A stretch of 64,000 nt of DNA from Cephalopachus bancanus. Taxonomy: Eukaryota; Chordata; Mammalia; Primates; Tarsiidae. Both the position numbers and the translations under genes were made by a program. The notes below the pieces were generated by a model. That model did no database searches and was not told the DNA's origin. It saw only the letters and a list, made by a program, of their open reading frames with translations. Positions 33,780-45,049 of the stretch are shown piece after piece (the first letter of the stretch is position 1; each line of letters begins with the position of its first letter). The stretch covers positions 320,001 through 384,000 of the forward strand of contig JAPVLO010000622.1 in assembly GCA_027257055.1 (NCBI GenBank). The letters run 5' to 3'.

Positions 33780-35285
33780 GAGTTGGGCGGGTGAGGGGGT
33801 GGGGAATGGGTGGGGGTGGGTGGACGGATGGAGGGGCAGGTGCGTGGGTGGATGAGTCGACGGGTGGATTCGGGGGTGGATGGTTGGCTGGTGGCAAGGA
33901 TGGTTTGACTGCAGGACGGGTGGGCGGGTGGTGGGGAGAGGCGGGTGGGGGATGGGTGGGTGGTGGGGGGATGGGTGGGGGCAGGAGATGGGTGGGTGGG
34001 TGGACGGGTCAAGCGGTGGATTGTGGGGTGGAGGGATGGAGGGTGGCAAGGATGGTTTGACTGCAGGAAGGGTGGGTGGGAGGGTGGGGGGATGCGGGTC
34101 GGTGGGATGGATGGGGTGGGTGGGTGGGCAGGTGGGTGGGGGAAGATGGACAGATGGAGGGGTGGGTGGGGGTGGATGAGTCGATGGGGGATGGGTGAGT
34201 GGGTGGCTGGGTCAGTGGGTGCATTAAGGGGTGGAGGGACGGAGGGTGGCAAGGATGGTCTGACTGCAGGACGGGTGGGTGGGTGGGTGGGGAGAGGCGG
34301 ATGGGGGGTGGGCGGGGGTGGGTGAGTGGGTGGGAGGGTGGGTGGCAGATGGGGGTTGGGGGAATGGGTGGGTGGACGGATGGAGGGGGGGGTGCATGGC
34401 TGGAAGAGCCGATGGGGGAGGGGTGGGTGGGTGGGTGGGTCAGTGGGTGAATTAAGGGGTGGAGGGACGGAGGGCGGCAAGGATGGTGTGACCGCAGGAC
34501 GGGCGGGGGGTGGGTGGGGAGAGGCGGGTGGGGGGATGGGTGGGGTGGGTGGGTGGATGGGTCAAGCGGTGGATTATGGGTGGAGGGATGGACGGAGGGC
34601 GGCAAGGATGGTTTGACTGCAGGATGGGTGGGGGTGGGGATGGGCGGGCGGGGGATGGGGTTGGGGACGAATGGGAGACGGATGGGTGGGGGTGGGTAGG
34701 GGTGGGCGATGGGGCGGGCGGTGGGGAATGGGTGTGTTAAGGGACGGAGGGACGGAGGCGGCAAGGATGGTTTGACCGCAGGACGGGCGGGCGGGTGGGG
34801 GGAGGGGTGGGGGATGGGTGGGGGTGGGTGGGTGGTGGGGACGTGGGTGGGGGGAGGAGACGGGCGGGTGGGGGACGGGTCAAGCGGTGGATTGTGGGGT
34901 GGAGGGACGGACGGAGGGCGGCAGGGATGGTTTGACGCAGGATGGGTGGGGGGTGGGGATGGGCGGGCGGGGGTGGGGGTTGGGGGACGAATGGGGAGAC
35001 GGATGGGTGGGGTGGGCGGGGGTGGGGGGGGGCGGGCGGGCGAGTGGGCGGGCGCGTGACGGGCGGTGGGCTGGGCGAATGGGTGGGTCAGGCCCGGAGG
35101 GACGGCGGGCGGCAAGGATGGCGTGACCGCAGGACGGGCGGGCGGGCGGGTGGGGGATGGGGGCGGGTGTGTGACGGGCGGGGGCGGGGCGGGCGGGCCG
35201 GGCGGGGGTCGGGGGGGAGGTGGGGGCGGGCTGGTGGGGGAGGGGTGGGGAATGAATGAGGGACGGAGTGAATGAATGAGGGGGG
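33780..35285 (-). repeat. CRLF2 intron 1: GGGTGGGTGG array, inverted copy of the CCACCC family, about eight markers
   Basis: The complement marker GGCAAGGATGGTTTGAC (variants) occurs near 33893, 34046, 34248, 34478, 34605, 34760, 34920 and 35112, with GATGAGTCGATGGGGGATGG. This is the reverse complement of the arrays at 31990-32985 and 22830-26110. Confidence 0.93.
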
Positions 35286-36740
35286 GCGGGACGAACGCAC
35301 GACGGCGGGTGTTTCTGGAGAGACCACAGAGACACAGGGAGGAAGAGACAGAGAGACGGAGAGACTCAGAGGAGAGACACAGAGAGACCGCGAGAGACAG
35401 AGAGGAAGAGACAGAGAGACGGACAGAGACAGAGGAGAGACAGAGAAGGAGAGAGAGACACAGGGAGAGAGAGACACAGAGAGAGAGAGACAGAGAGACA
35501 CACAGAGAGAATCAGAGAGACAGAGGGGGGACAGAGACGCAGAGAGACAGTGAGAGACAAAGGAGGGACAGAAGAGAGACAGAGACATGAAAAGAGACAG
35601 AGGACATCCGGAGAGACAGAGGAGAGACACAGAGACACAGAGGAGAGACACAGTTGGAGAGACACAGAGAGACAGTGAGAGACAGAGAGAAAGAGACAGA
35701 GAGACAACAAGAGACACAGACAGAGAATCAGAGAGACAGAGGGGGGACAGAGATGCAGAGAGACAGTGAGAGACAAAGGAGGGACAGAAGAGAGAGAGAC
35801 AGAGATGAAGAGAGAGAGTCACAGAGACACAGAGACAGAGAGAGACAGAGGAGACACAGAGAAAGCAGAAGTGGCTTCTGTGGTGAGAGACGTCCACGGC
35901 CGCCGGGAGGGGCCGGGTCAGAGACAGAGAGAGACAGAGACAGAGACGGAGACACAGAGATGGAGAGAGACAGACAGGGAGATAGAGATGGAGAGACAGA
36001 GAGAGACAGAGACGGAGAGACAGAGAGACACAGGGAGACATAGGAAGACAGAGACACAGAGACAGACACAGGGACACAGAGACACAGAGGTAGGGAGAGA
36101 CAGACATACACAGAGACAGAGAGGGAGAGACAGGGAGATAGAGACACAGAGAGACACAGAGACAGACAGAGAGATGCAGGTAGAGAGAGACAGAGAGAGG
36201 CATGGGGAGAAATGGAGACAGACAGAGAGACAGAGATAGAGAGAGATGGAGAGACAGAGGGAGAGAGATAGAGACACAGAGAAACAGAGATGGAGAGAGA
36301 CAGAGACAGACAGAGACAGAGACAGAGAGAGACGGAGACAGAGAGAGATGGAGACAGACAGAGACAGAGAGACAGAGACAAGAGAGAGACAGAGACAGAG
36401 AGACAGAGACAGAGAGAGACAGAGACAGACAGAGAAAGAAGAGAGACAGAGACAGAGAGAGACAAAGACATGAGAGAAAAGAGAAACAGAGACAGAGAAC
36501 AGAGACAGAGACAGACAGAGACAGAGAGAGACAGAGAGAGACAGAGACAGAGAGAGATGGAGACAGAGACAGACAGAGACAGAGAGACAGAGAGACAGAG
36601 ACAGAGAGAGATGGAGACAGAGACAGACAGAGACAGAGAGACAGAGACAGAGAGAGACAGAGACAGAGAGAGATGGAGACAGAGACAGACAGAACAGAGA
36701 AAGACAGAGACCCGAGAGAAAACAGAACCCCCCAGACCGA
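35286..36740. repeat. CRLF2 intron 1: AGAGACAGAGAC array
   Basis: Purine-rich on the plus strand, AGAGACAGAGAGACACAGAG throughout, with one C/G interruption at about 35885-35920. Same family and strand as the arrays in introns 5 and 6. Confidence 0.9.
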
Positions 36741-37480
36741 CTTTGAGTCCAAAAGGGGGATTGACAGAGACCCCCGGACAGGAAACACTAAAGCGGGCCG
36801 TCGGGGCCCGCGTTCGGTGAAAATGTAGATTCGGACCTGCGCCCCGACGGCGTTAAACGCAGATGCGGACACCCCTCCTCGCGGGAAATGTAGATTCAGG
36901 ACCGGCCCTTCTCGTGCGGAACAGAGAGAAGACGTTCGCCTGCATTCTGTGAAAACGTAGATTCGGCCCGACGCCCTGAGCGCGTGTCAAACGCAGACTT
37001 AGCCTGCGCCTGATCTCACTGGAAATGCAGTTCAGGCTCCGCCTCTCGTGGGAAAATGTAGATTCGGATATTCACCTCATTTTTTGTGAAACGTAGATTC
37101 AGGCTGACGCCTGAGCGCGTGTCAAGCGCAGACTAGCCTTGGCCTGATCTCACTGTAAAATGCAGATTCAGGCTCTCGCCTCATCGTGAGTAAAATGTAG
37201 ATCCGGACACTCACCTCGTCTCATGTGAAATGTAGATTCAGACACTCGCTCCGTCTCGGGGAAAATGCGGTTTCGGGCCTTCGCCTTCTGTCAAACGTAG
37301 ATTCACCCGCCTCCTCCTATGTCAAGTGTAGCTTCAGGCCGACAGCTTCGCTCGTGTGAAACGTCGGCTTAGACGCCAGCCTTCTCCGACGTGAAATGTA
37401 GATTCGGACGCCGTCCTCGCGCGCGCTGAATGTAGACTGAGGAGGCGCCGACTTTGCTCGAAGGACCCGGCCCTCGAAGG
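36741..37480 (+). repeat. CRLF2 intron 1: GAAATGTAGATTCGGAC minisatellite, left arm of an inverted pair
   Basis: Units of about 35-70 bp carrying GTGAAATGTAGATTCGGACA-type words at about 36826, 36888, 36957, 37058, 37095, 37160, 37197, 37231, 37298, 37327, 37396 and 37431. Spacer CGCCTGAGCGCGTGTCAA recurs. Orientation flips near 37480. Confidence 0.88.
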
Positions 37481-38190
37481 ACGTGAATAGACACCGAACC
37501 CCCCGGAAAACCTCTTCAGGGAAACATTTTCCACGAGAGAGGGCGGTGTCCGAATCTACATTTTACGTCCCACACGGTGGTGCCCGAATCTACATTTTAC
37601 ACGAGACGCAGAGGCGTCCGGGTCCTCATCTCACATAAGAAACGGCGATGTCCGAATCTACATTTTACACCAGCCCCAGAGACGAACAAACCTCCACTTC
37701 CCGCAAGAAACGGCGATTTCCGAATCTACATTTCACACCAGCCCCAGAGACGTCCGAACCTCCATTTTCCATAAAACTCGGTGATGAAGCCCGAATCTGC
37801 ATTTAGCCTCACAGGCGGCGGTGGCGTCTGAATCGACATTTTACGCGCGGTTCTACGGCGATGCCTGAATCTACGTTTTACGCACCACAGGGCGATTCCC
37901 AATTCTGTATTTCACGGCGGATGGGGTGACGTCTGAATCTACATTTCACAGAAGAAGCAGCAATTCCCGAATCTGCATTTTACATAGGACATGGCCGACG
38001 CCTGAATCTACCTTATACCCGAGACTCAGAGATGCCCGAATCTACATTTTACACGAGAAACGCCAATTCCCGAATCTACATTTTACACAAGAAATAGCAA
38101 TTCCCGAATCTATGTTTTACGTAGGACACGGCGACGCCCGAATCTACCTTTTACACGAGACACGCTGATGTCCGAGTCGAAATAAAACAA
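37481..38190 (-). repeat. CRLF2 intron 1: CCCGAATCTACATTTTAC minisatellite, right arm of the inverted pair
   Basis: The same motif on the opposite strand: GTCCGAATCTACATTTTACA at about 37550, 37588, 37656, 37724, 37936, 38038, 38072 and 38140, with degraded copies between. Spacers read CACGAGAC or AGAAACGGCGATG. Confidence 0.88.
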
Positions 38191-39110
38191 CCCAGAACAA
38201 AATAAAACAAATAGAATCGGGAGAAAAATCAACTTAAAAGCCCCCCCTGGCCCGGGGGGCGGGCGGAGGGCTGGAGGCCGGGAGTTCGAGACCCGCTGGG
38301 GCCACCTAGCCCGACTGCCTCTCTACAAAAAAAAAAAAAAAATCAGCCTGGCCCACACAGTGAGATCCCAACTCATTCACAATAATAATAATAATAATAA
38401 TAACAATAACATGAGGCCGGGCGGGGTCGTCCCAGCTCTTTGGGAGGGAAACCGAGGCACGAGGAATGCCTGGGTCCGGGAGGCCGAGGCCACGGCACGC
38501 CGTGATCGGGCCCACCTAGCAAGACCCTCACTCAAGAATCACCGCAACCACAACAATGACGACAACAATAATACCACGAGGCCGGCAGGGTGGAGCTCAG
38601 GAATTCGAGACCCGCCGGGCCCACATAGCAAGACCCCGTTTCTACACTGAAAAACTCCGCCTGGCCCACACAGTGAGACCCCAACTCAATAATATCGACC
38701 ACAATAATAATAATAATAATGATAGCATGAGGCCGGGCAGGGTCGTCCCAGCTCTTTGGGAGGGAAACCCCAGGTCCAGGAGGCCGAGGCCATGGCGAGC
38801 CGTGATCGGGCCCAGCTAGCAAGACCCTCACTCAAGAATCACCACCACCACAACAATGACGGCCACAATAATAATAACACCCTGAGGCCGGCAGGGGGAT
38901 CCCGGCGCTGGGGGAGACCGAGGCAGGGAGGATGGCTGGTGGAGCCCGGGAATCCCAGATCCGCCGGGCCCACATAGCAAGACCCCATCTCTACACCGAA
39001 AACCTCTACCTGGCCCACACAGTGAGACCCCAACTCAACAATAGCGACCACAGCCATAATAATACTGAGACCACGAGGCGGGCAGGGGGATCCCGGCCCT
39101 CGGGGAGGGC
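38191..39110 (+). repeat. CRLF2 intron 1: tandem SINE composite, period about 300 bp
   Basis: Sense SINE 3' ends and bodies alternate. The word CTGGCCCACACAGTGAGACC recurs at about 38347, 38662 and 39010, and GAGGCCGGGCAGGGTCGTCC occurs at about 38412 and 38730. AATAATAAT microsatellites lie between them. About 2.5 copies of a two-SINE unit. Confidence 0.85.
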
Positions 39111-39202
39111 GCCGTGGCCGCGTCCCCGCCCTCCCGCCGGGCCCGCGCCGCCAGACCCCACCTGCCCGGCCCGCACGCCCGCCCCGGGCCGGGGGCTCTT
39201 AC

Positions 39203-39269
39203 CGGCTCCCGCGCACCCCGGCGCCAGGGCGAGGGCGGCCACCCCGGCCAGGAGCAGCCCGGCCGCCAT
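39203..39269 (-). CDS. CRLF2: CRLF2 exon 1: signal peptide
   Basis: ATG at 39269-39267 gives MAAGLLLAGVAALALAPGCA then GAG, a short hydrophobic signal sequence of about 20 residues. Donor GGAGCCG|GTAAGAG; 67 bases, leaving in phase 1, which fits exon 2. The start context is GGGCATGG, with G at -3 and +4. The human signal peptide differs in sequence (MGRLVLLWGAAVFLLGG) but has the same length class. It lies just before a CGG repeat and a long polypurine tract. Confidence 0.88.
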
Positions 39270-39365
39270 GCCCGGACCCCGTGGCGCCGGCCCAGGAGGA
39301 ACCAGGGAAAGGTCAGAGGAAGCCGAGTCATGCGGCGGCGGCGGCGGCGGCGGAGGGCGGGGACG
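39270..39365 (-). promoter_or_regulatory. CRLF2: CRLF2 5' leader/proximal promoter with (CGG)7 and a PU.1-like AGAGGAAG
   Basis: Within 100 bases upstream of the start codon there is (CGG)7 at 39333-39353 on the plus strand, and AGAGGAAG at about 39315-39322, which resembles the PU.1/ETS core. No TATA box is evident. The transcription start cannot be placed by eye. Confidence 0.45.
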
Positions 39366-41218
39366 GCGGGGGGGGCCGCGGGGGGAGGGGGAGAAAACGA
39401 GGGGAAAAGAAAAAAGGAGAAAAAGGAAAAAGAGGAAAAAAGGGGAAAAGAGGAAAACGGGAGAAAAAAGGAAAACAAAGAAGATGAAACCCAGAGTGAA
39501 GAAAAAAGAAGAGAAAAAAGGGGAAAAAGGTGAAAAATCGAGGAGAAAAGAAAAAAGGAGAAAAAGGAAAAAGAGGAAAAAAAAAGGGAAAAGAGGAAAA
39601 AAGGAAAACAAAGAAGATGAAACCCAGAGTGAAGAAAAAAGAAGAGAAAAAAGGGGAAAAAGGTGAAAAATCGAGGAGAAAAGAAAAAAGGAGAAAGAGG
39701 AAAAAGAGGAAGAAAAAAGGGGGAAAAGAGGAAAACAAAGAAGATGAAACCCAGAGTGAAGAAAAAAGAAGAGAAAAAAAGGGGAAAAAGGTGAAAAATC
39801 GAGGAGAAAAGAAAAAAGGAGAAAAAGGAAAAAGAGGAAGAAAAAAGGGGAAAAGAGGAAAAAAGGAAAACAAAGAAGATGAAACCCAGAGTGAAGAAAA
39901 AAGAAGAGAAAAAAAGGGGAAAAAGGTGAAAAATCGAGGAGAAAAGAAAAAAGGAGAAAGAGGAAAAAGAGGAAGAAAAAAGGGGGAAAAGAGGAAAAAA
40001 GGAAAGCAAAGAAGATGAAACCCAGAGTGAAGAAAAAAGAAGACAAAAAAAGGGGAAAAAGGTGAAAAATAGAGGAGAAAAGAAAAAAGGAGAAAGAGGA
40101 AAAAGAGGAAAAAAGGGGAAAAGAGGAAAACAGGAGAAAAAAGGAAACAAAGAAGATGAAACCCAGAGTGAAGAGAAGAGAAGAGAAAAAAAGGGGAAAA
40201 ATAAGGTGAAAAAACAAGGAGAAAAGGGAAAAAGAAAAAAAGGGGGAAAAGAGGAAAAAAGGAGAAAAAAGGAAAACAAAGAAGATGAAACCCAGAGAAG
40301 AAAAAAGAAGAGAAAAAAAGGGAAAAAGGTGAAAAACGAGGAGAAAAGAAAAAAGGAGAAAAAGGAAAAAGAGGAAGAAAAGGGGGAAAAGAGGAAAAAA
40401 GGAGAAAAAAGGAAAACAAAGAAGGTGAGACCCAGAATGAAGAAAAGAGAAGAGAAAAAAAGGGAAAAAAGAAGATAAAAACCAAAATGAAGAGAAAAGA
40501 AGCAGGAAGCAGAAGACAAAAATGAAGGAAAAAAGAAGAAAGAAGAAAAAATGAGAAAAAAGAGGAAGAAAAAAGGACAAAAGAAGAAGGAAGATAAGAG
40601 AATGAAAACAAAAATGAAGGAAAAAAAGAAGAAAAAAGAACAAGAAAAGAAAAAAGGAGAAAAAGGAGAAGTCAGGAAAAAAGAAAAAGAAAATGGGAAA
40701 AAGATGAAAAGAAAAACGAAGAAAAAAGGAAAAAGAGGAAAAAAGAAGAAGAAAAAAGCAAAGATAAACATAAAAACAAGAATGAAGGGAAAAGAAAAAA
40801 GAAGAAAAAAGGAGAAAAAAGAAGAAAAAAGAAGAAAACAAAAATGAAGGGGAAAAAAGAAGGAAAAAAAGGAGAAAAATAAGAAGAAAAAAGAAGAAAA
40901 TAAAAACAAAGGAAAAAAAGAAGAAAAAAGGAAAAAGAGGAAAAAAGAAGAAGAAAAAACAAAGATAAACATTAAAACAAGAATGAAGGGAAAAGAAAAA
41001 AGGAGAAAAAAGAAGAAAAAAGAAGAAAATAAAAACGAAGGAAAAAAAAGAAAAAAGGAAAAAGAGGAAAAAAGAAGAAGAAAAAAAAAGAAAATAAAAA
41101 CAAGAAGAAGAAAAAAAAAAGAAGAAAAAGAGAAAAAAGAAGAAAAAGAAGAAAATAAAAAGAAAAAAAGAAAAAAAGGAGAAAAATAAGAAGAAAAAAA
41201 CGAAGGGGAAACAAAAAA
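39366..41218 (+). repeat. 1.85-kb polypurine (GAAAAAGGAAAAGAGGAA) array with 130-145 bp period
   Basis: Almost uninterrupted A/G on the plus strand. In 39366-40450, AAGAAGATGAAACCCAGAGTG recurs about every 130-145 bp (near 39477, 39609, 39738, 39874, 40009, 40153 and 40279). From 40450 the units degrade to AAAAAAGAAGAAAA. It begins about 100 bases upstream of the CRLF2 start. The complementary phenylalanine/serine-rich frames of 400-800 codons are artefacts. Confidence 0.93.
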
Positions 41219-41394
41219 AAGAAGCGAAACCACCAGCGCCGTCCGTGAGGCGCTCGGCAAACGCGGGCTGAGTCACGCCGGAGCCGCAGACCCGGGAAGC
41301 CCTCCTGGGTTTCCCCCCGGAGGCCGCGTCTTCGGGGAGGAAGAATGACTCACCTGCTGTTTCCGGTTTTCTTTTTCTTTTTTTTTTTCTTTCG
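41219..41394. promoter_or_regulatory. Single-copy GC-rich block with two AP-1 consensus sites
   Basis: Between the polypurine array and a SINE array. TGAGTCA at 41269-41275 and TGACTCA at 41346-41352 are exact AP-1 (TRE) sites 77 bp apart. It is one of the few non-repetitive stretches upstream of CRLF2. A regulatory role is inferred. Confidence 0.4.
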
Positions 41395-42640
41395 GAGTGG
41401 GGGTCTTGCTGTGCGGGCCCCGCGGGAGGCCCCGGCCTCCGGGGCTCCAGCGAGCCTCCCGCCTCGGCCTCCCAAGGCACAGGGGTGGCCCTGCACGGCC
41501 TCATGTTGTTATGATTATTATTGTTGTGGCTATTGTTGTTGTTATTATTATTATTATTATTGGAGAGCTGGGGTCTCGCTTTGTGGCCCGGGCGGGTCTC
41601 GAACCCCCGGCCTCGAGCGAGCCTCCCGCCTCGGCCTCCCCAGGAGCGGGAATGACCCTGCCCGGCCTCATTCTATTATTTATTATTATTATTACTGTTG
41701 TTATTATTATGATTATTATTAGGAGAGCTGGGATCTGGCTCTGTGGGCCCGGCACGTCTCGAACTTCTGGCCTCGAGCGAGCCTCCCGCCTCGGCCTCCC
41801 CAGGAGCCGGAATGACCCTCCCCGCCTCATTCTATTATTTATTATTATTATAATTACTGTTGCTGTTATTATTATGATTATTATTTGGAGAGACGGGGTC
41901 TGGCTCTGTGGCCCGGGCCGGTCTCGAACCCCCGGCCTCGAGCGAGCCTTCCACCTCGGCCTCCCCAGCAGTGGGAATGACCCTGCCCGGCCTCATTCTA
42001 TTATTTATTATTATTGTTGTTGTTGTTAGTATTATTATTATTATTATTATTATTAGGAGAGCTGGGGTCTGGCTATGTGGGCCCGGCGCATCTCGAACTT
42101 CTGGCCTCGAGCGAGCCTCCCGCCTCGGCCTCCTCAGGAGCGGAATGACCCTCCCGCCTCATCATATTTATTATTTTTATTATTATTATTAAATTGTTGT
42201 TGTTGTTCCTGTTATTATTTTTTATTATTATTATTATTATTATTATTTGGAGAGCTGGGGCCTGGTTATGTGGGCCCGGCGTGTCTCGAACTTCTGGCCT
42301 CGAGCGAGCCTCCCGCCTCGGCCTCCCCAGGAGCGGGAATGACCCTGCCCAGCCTCATTCTATTATTTATTATTATTGTTGCTGTTGTTGTTATCATTAT
42401 TATTATTTAGAGAGACGGGATCTGGCTAGGTGGCCCCGGCGGGTCTCGAACCTCCGGCCGCCGGAGTTCCCGCCTCGTCCCGCCAGGGCGCCTGGCTCAT
42501 TTCCATATTATTATTATCGCTATTGTTGTGATTACGATTGTGATTGTCATTCTTTGGAGAGCCGGGGTCTGGCTGTGTGGGCCCGGCGGGTCTCGAACTC
42601 TCGGCCTCCCGAGTGGCGGGCAAAACCCGGACTGCACGCT
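41395..42640 (-). repeat. Tandem array of eight antisense SINE monomers, period about 150-165 bp
   Basis: Copies near 41400, 41570, 41725, 41890, 42055, 42250, 42410 and 42550: GAGAGCTGGGGTCTGGCTAT ... GTCTCGAACTTCTGGCCTCG AGCGAGCCTCCCGCCTCGGC ... CTGCCCGGCCTCATTCTATT. They are joined by TTATTATTATTGTTGTTG. Confidence 0.92.
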
Positions 42641-42698
42641 CAATTAAAAAAACGAAGTTCGAGGCCCGCCGGGCCCACATAGCACGACCCCAACTCTA

Positions 42699-42733
<35 letters not shown>

Positions 42734-43560
42734 CAGCAACAACAACATAAAAGGAGACCCGCCGGGCCCACATAGCCAGACTCCAACTCTAAATAATAAT
42801 AATAATAATAATAAACAGAGTTCGAGGCCGCCGGGCCCACATAGCACGACCCCAACTCTAAATAATAATAATAATAATAACAACAACAACGTAAAAGGAG
42901 ACCCGCTGGGGCAGCATAGCCAGACCCCAACTCTAAATAATAACAATAATAATAATAATAATGAACACAGTTCAAGGCCCACCGGGCCCACATAGCAAGA
43001 CCCCCAACTCTAAATAATAACAATAACAATAACAATAATAATAATAATGAACAGAGTTCGAGGCCCACCGGGCCCACATAGCACGACCCCAACTCTAAAT
43101 AATAATAATAATAACATAAAAAGAGACCCACCGGGGCAACATAGCCAGACCCCAACTCTAAATAATAACAATAATAATAATAATAATAATAATAAAAACA
43201 GAGCTGGAGACTTAGCCTGGGCAACCCAGCCAGACCCCAATTCTCCAATAATAATAATGATGATGATAATAATAATAACATTAAACAGAGGCCAGACTGG
43301 CCAACCCAGCCCGACCCCGACTCTTATAATAATGATAATAATAATAATAATAATAATAAACAGAGTCAGAGGCCAGACTGGACAATACAGCACGATGCCA
43401 ACTCTATAATAATAATAATAATAACAACAATAATAATAATCAGAGTTAGAAGCCAGATGGGGCAACACAGCCAGACCCCAACTCGATAATAATAATAATA
43501 ACAATAAAAAAATAGTAATAGTAATAACAACAGAAGCGGAGTTGGGGGCCAGCCGGGGCA
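42641..43560 (+). repeat. Tandem SINE 3'-end array in sense orientation, about 11 copies
   Basis: Unit GTTCGAGGCCCGCCGGGCCC ACATAGCACGACCCCAACTC TAAATAATAATAAT. The later copies (from 43200) read GAGGCCAGACTGGGCAACAC AGCCAGACCCC. Confidence 0.92.
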
Positions 43561-43734
43561 ACACAGCCCGACCCCAGCGAGTGTCCCCCCCACGCCCCTT
43601 CTCGGAACCAGAGCGGGGCTGGGCTCGCCCCCGAGATCGAGCTGATACCCCGAAACCGCAGGGCCCGGGGCCGCCCCGCCGCCTCTTTCGGATGCCTCCG
43701 ACACTGTTTATCATTATCCTCCTCATCATTATGG
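43561..43734. other. Single-copy spacer between inverted SINE arrays
   Basis: GC-rich (CCCCGAGATCGAGCTGATAC) with no recognised gene. The SINE arrays on either side are in opposite orientation. Confidence 0.5.
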
Positions 43735-44400
43735 TTATTGGAGAGTTGGGGTCGGGCTGTGTTGGCCAGTCTGGCCTCTGACTCTGTTTATTATTATTAT
43801 TATTATTATTATTATAGTTGGGGTCGGGCTCTGTTGGCCAGTCTGGCCTCTGTTTATTATTATTATTATTATTATTATCCTCATTATTATTATAGAGTTG
43901 GGGTCGGGCTGTGCTGCCCAGTCTGGCCTCTGACTCTGTTTTTTATTACTGTTATTATTATTATTATTACTATTATTTAGAGTTGGGGTCTGGCTGTGTT
44001 GCCCAGTCTGGCCTCTGACTCTGATTATTATTATTATTATTATCATTATTATTATTACAGAGTTGGGGTCTGGCTGTGTTGCCCAGTCTGGCCTCTGACT
44101 CTGTTTATTATTATTATTATTATCATCATCACCATTGTTATAATAGAGTCGGGGTCGGGCTGTGTTGCCCAGTCTCGCCTCTGACTCTGATTATTATTAT
44201 TATTAATATTATTATTATTATTTAGAATCGGGGTCGGGCTGTGTTGCCCAGTCTGGCCTCTGAGTCTCTTTAATACTATTACTATTATTATTATTATTAT
44301 TATTTAGAGTCGGGGTCTGGCTGTGTTGCCCCGTCTGGCCTCTGATTGTCTTTATTATTATTATTGCTGTTGTTGTTATTGTTATCACCACCCTCACTCT
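43735..44400 (-). repeat. Tandem SINE 3'-end array in antisense orientation, about nine copies
   Basis: Unit TATAGAGTTGGGGTCGGGCT GTGTTGCCCAGTCTGGCCTC TGACTCTGTTTATTATTATT, about 65-80 bp. It is the reverse complement of the later units of the 42641-43560 array. Confidence 0.92.
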
Positions 44401-45049
44401 TACTCAGCGCTGGGGTCGGGGGCGCGGGCGGCCATTAGGGCCGGGTGGGGTCTGCGGCTTCATTTCTCTCCCAAACGCCCCCAAACACCCTCCCCCCGCC
44501 TTTTTTTTTTTTTCCTTTTTTCTGTACTTTTTTCCAACCACGATTTGGGGGCAAAAAAAAAAAAAAAAAAAAAATCTTTTCTTCCCCACCGCGATTTTGG
44601 GGGGAAAAAAGAAAATTTTTTTAAATTTTTATTTATTTATTTTTTTTAGTTCCCACCGCGGGTTTCGAACCAGGAAAAAAAAAAAAAAGAAAAAAACCGT
44701 TTCAGGAAACCCCGGTTTCAGGCAACCGTGGGTCTCCCACCCTCCCCCGCGGCCCCGGGCGGGGGTCGAACCCCGCCCCCGCCGGGGTCCGGGGAGGGGG
44801 TTTCCGGGGCGGGGAGGGGGGCGAGGGGCCGCGCGAGAAAAAGTTAGAAAAACAAAAAAAAAAGCCACCCGGAAAGGAAAAAAAATATACATTTTGGGGG
44901 GTTTTTTGTTTTTGTTTTTGTGCAAAAAATAAAAATAAAAATAAAAAACCAGGCGGGGAGGGTCTCCGGGGGCCTCGGGCGGGGGTCTCGGCCTCCCGTC
45001 TCCGCCCCCTCCCCCGCCCCCGGGGTCGGGGTCGGGCGGGGGTTCGAGA
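44401..45049. other. Homopolymer-rich spacer (poly-T, poly-A, GC-rich blocks)
   Basis: Poly-T at about 44501-44530, poly-A of about 20 at 44555-44575, TTTATTTATTTATTTTTTTT at about 44620-44650 and AAATAAAAATAAAAATAAAA at about 44930-44946. These alternate with CpG-rich blocks. No gene recognised. Confidence 0.5.

Larger units (their letters stand above)
18336..39269 (-). other. CRLF2: CRLF2 gene span (start codon to stop codon), eight coding exons
   Basis: Type I cytokine receptor chain that binds TSLP and pairs with IL7R at the plasma membrane to signal through JAK1/JAK2 and STAT5. Eight exons were placed by eye from similarity to human CRLF2, GT/AG junctions and phase. Exon lengths in transcript order are 67, 103, 164, 134, 163, 126, 85 and 162 coding bases, 1004 in all. 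One base is lacking for a continuous frame, and this maps to exon 6. With that base the product would be about 334 residues against 371 in human, the shortfall being mostly in the tail. The neighbouring plus-strand CSF2RA supports the PAR1 assignment. The introns consist largely of tandem repeats and SINEs. Confidence 0.93.

Noticed and set aside
39006..41504. Open frames of over 700 codons rich in F, S and L on the minus strand
   Set aside because: They are complement of the polypurine tract. Only the last part (CRLF2 exon 1) is a real coding segment.
44401..45049. Processed pseudogene suggested by poly-A tracts
   Set aside because: No coding similarity in any frame next to the poly-A or poly-T runs.
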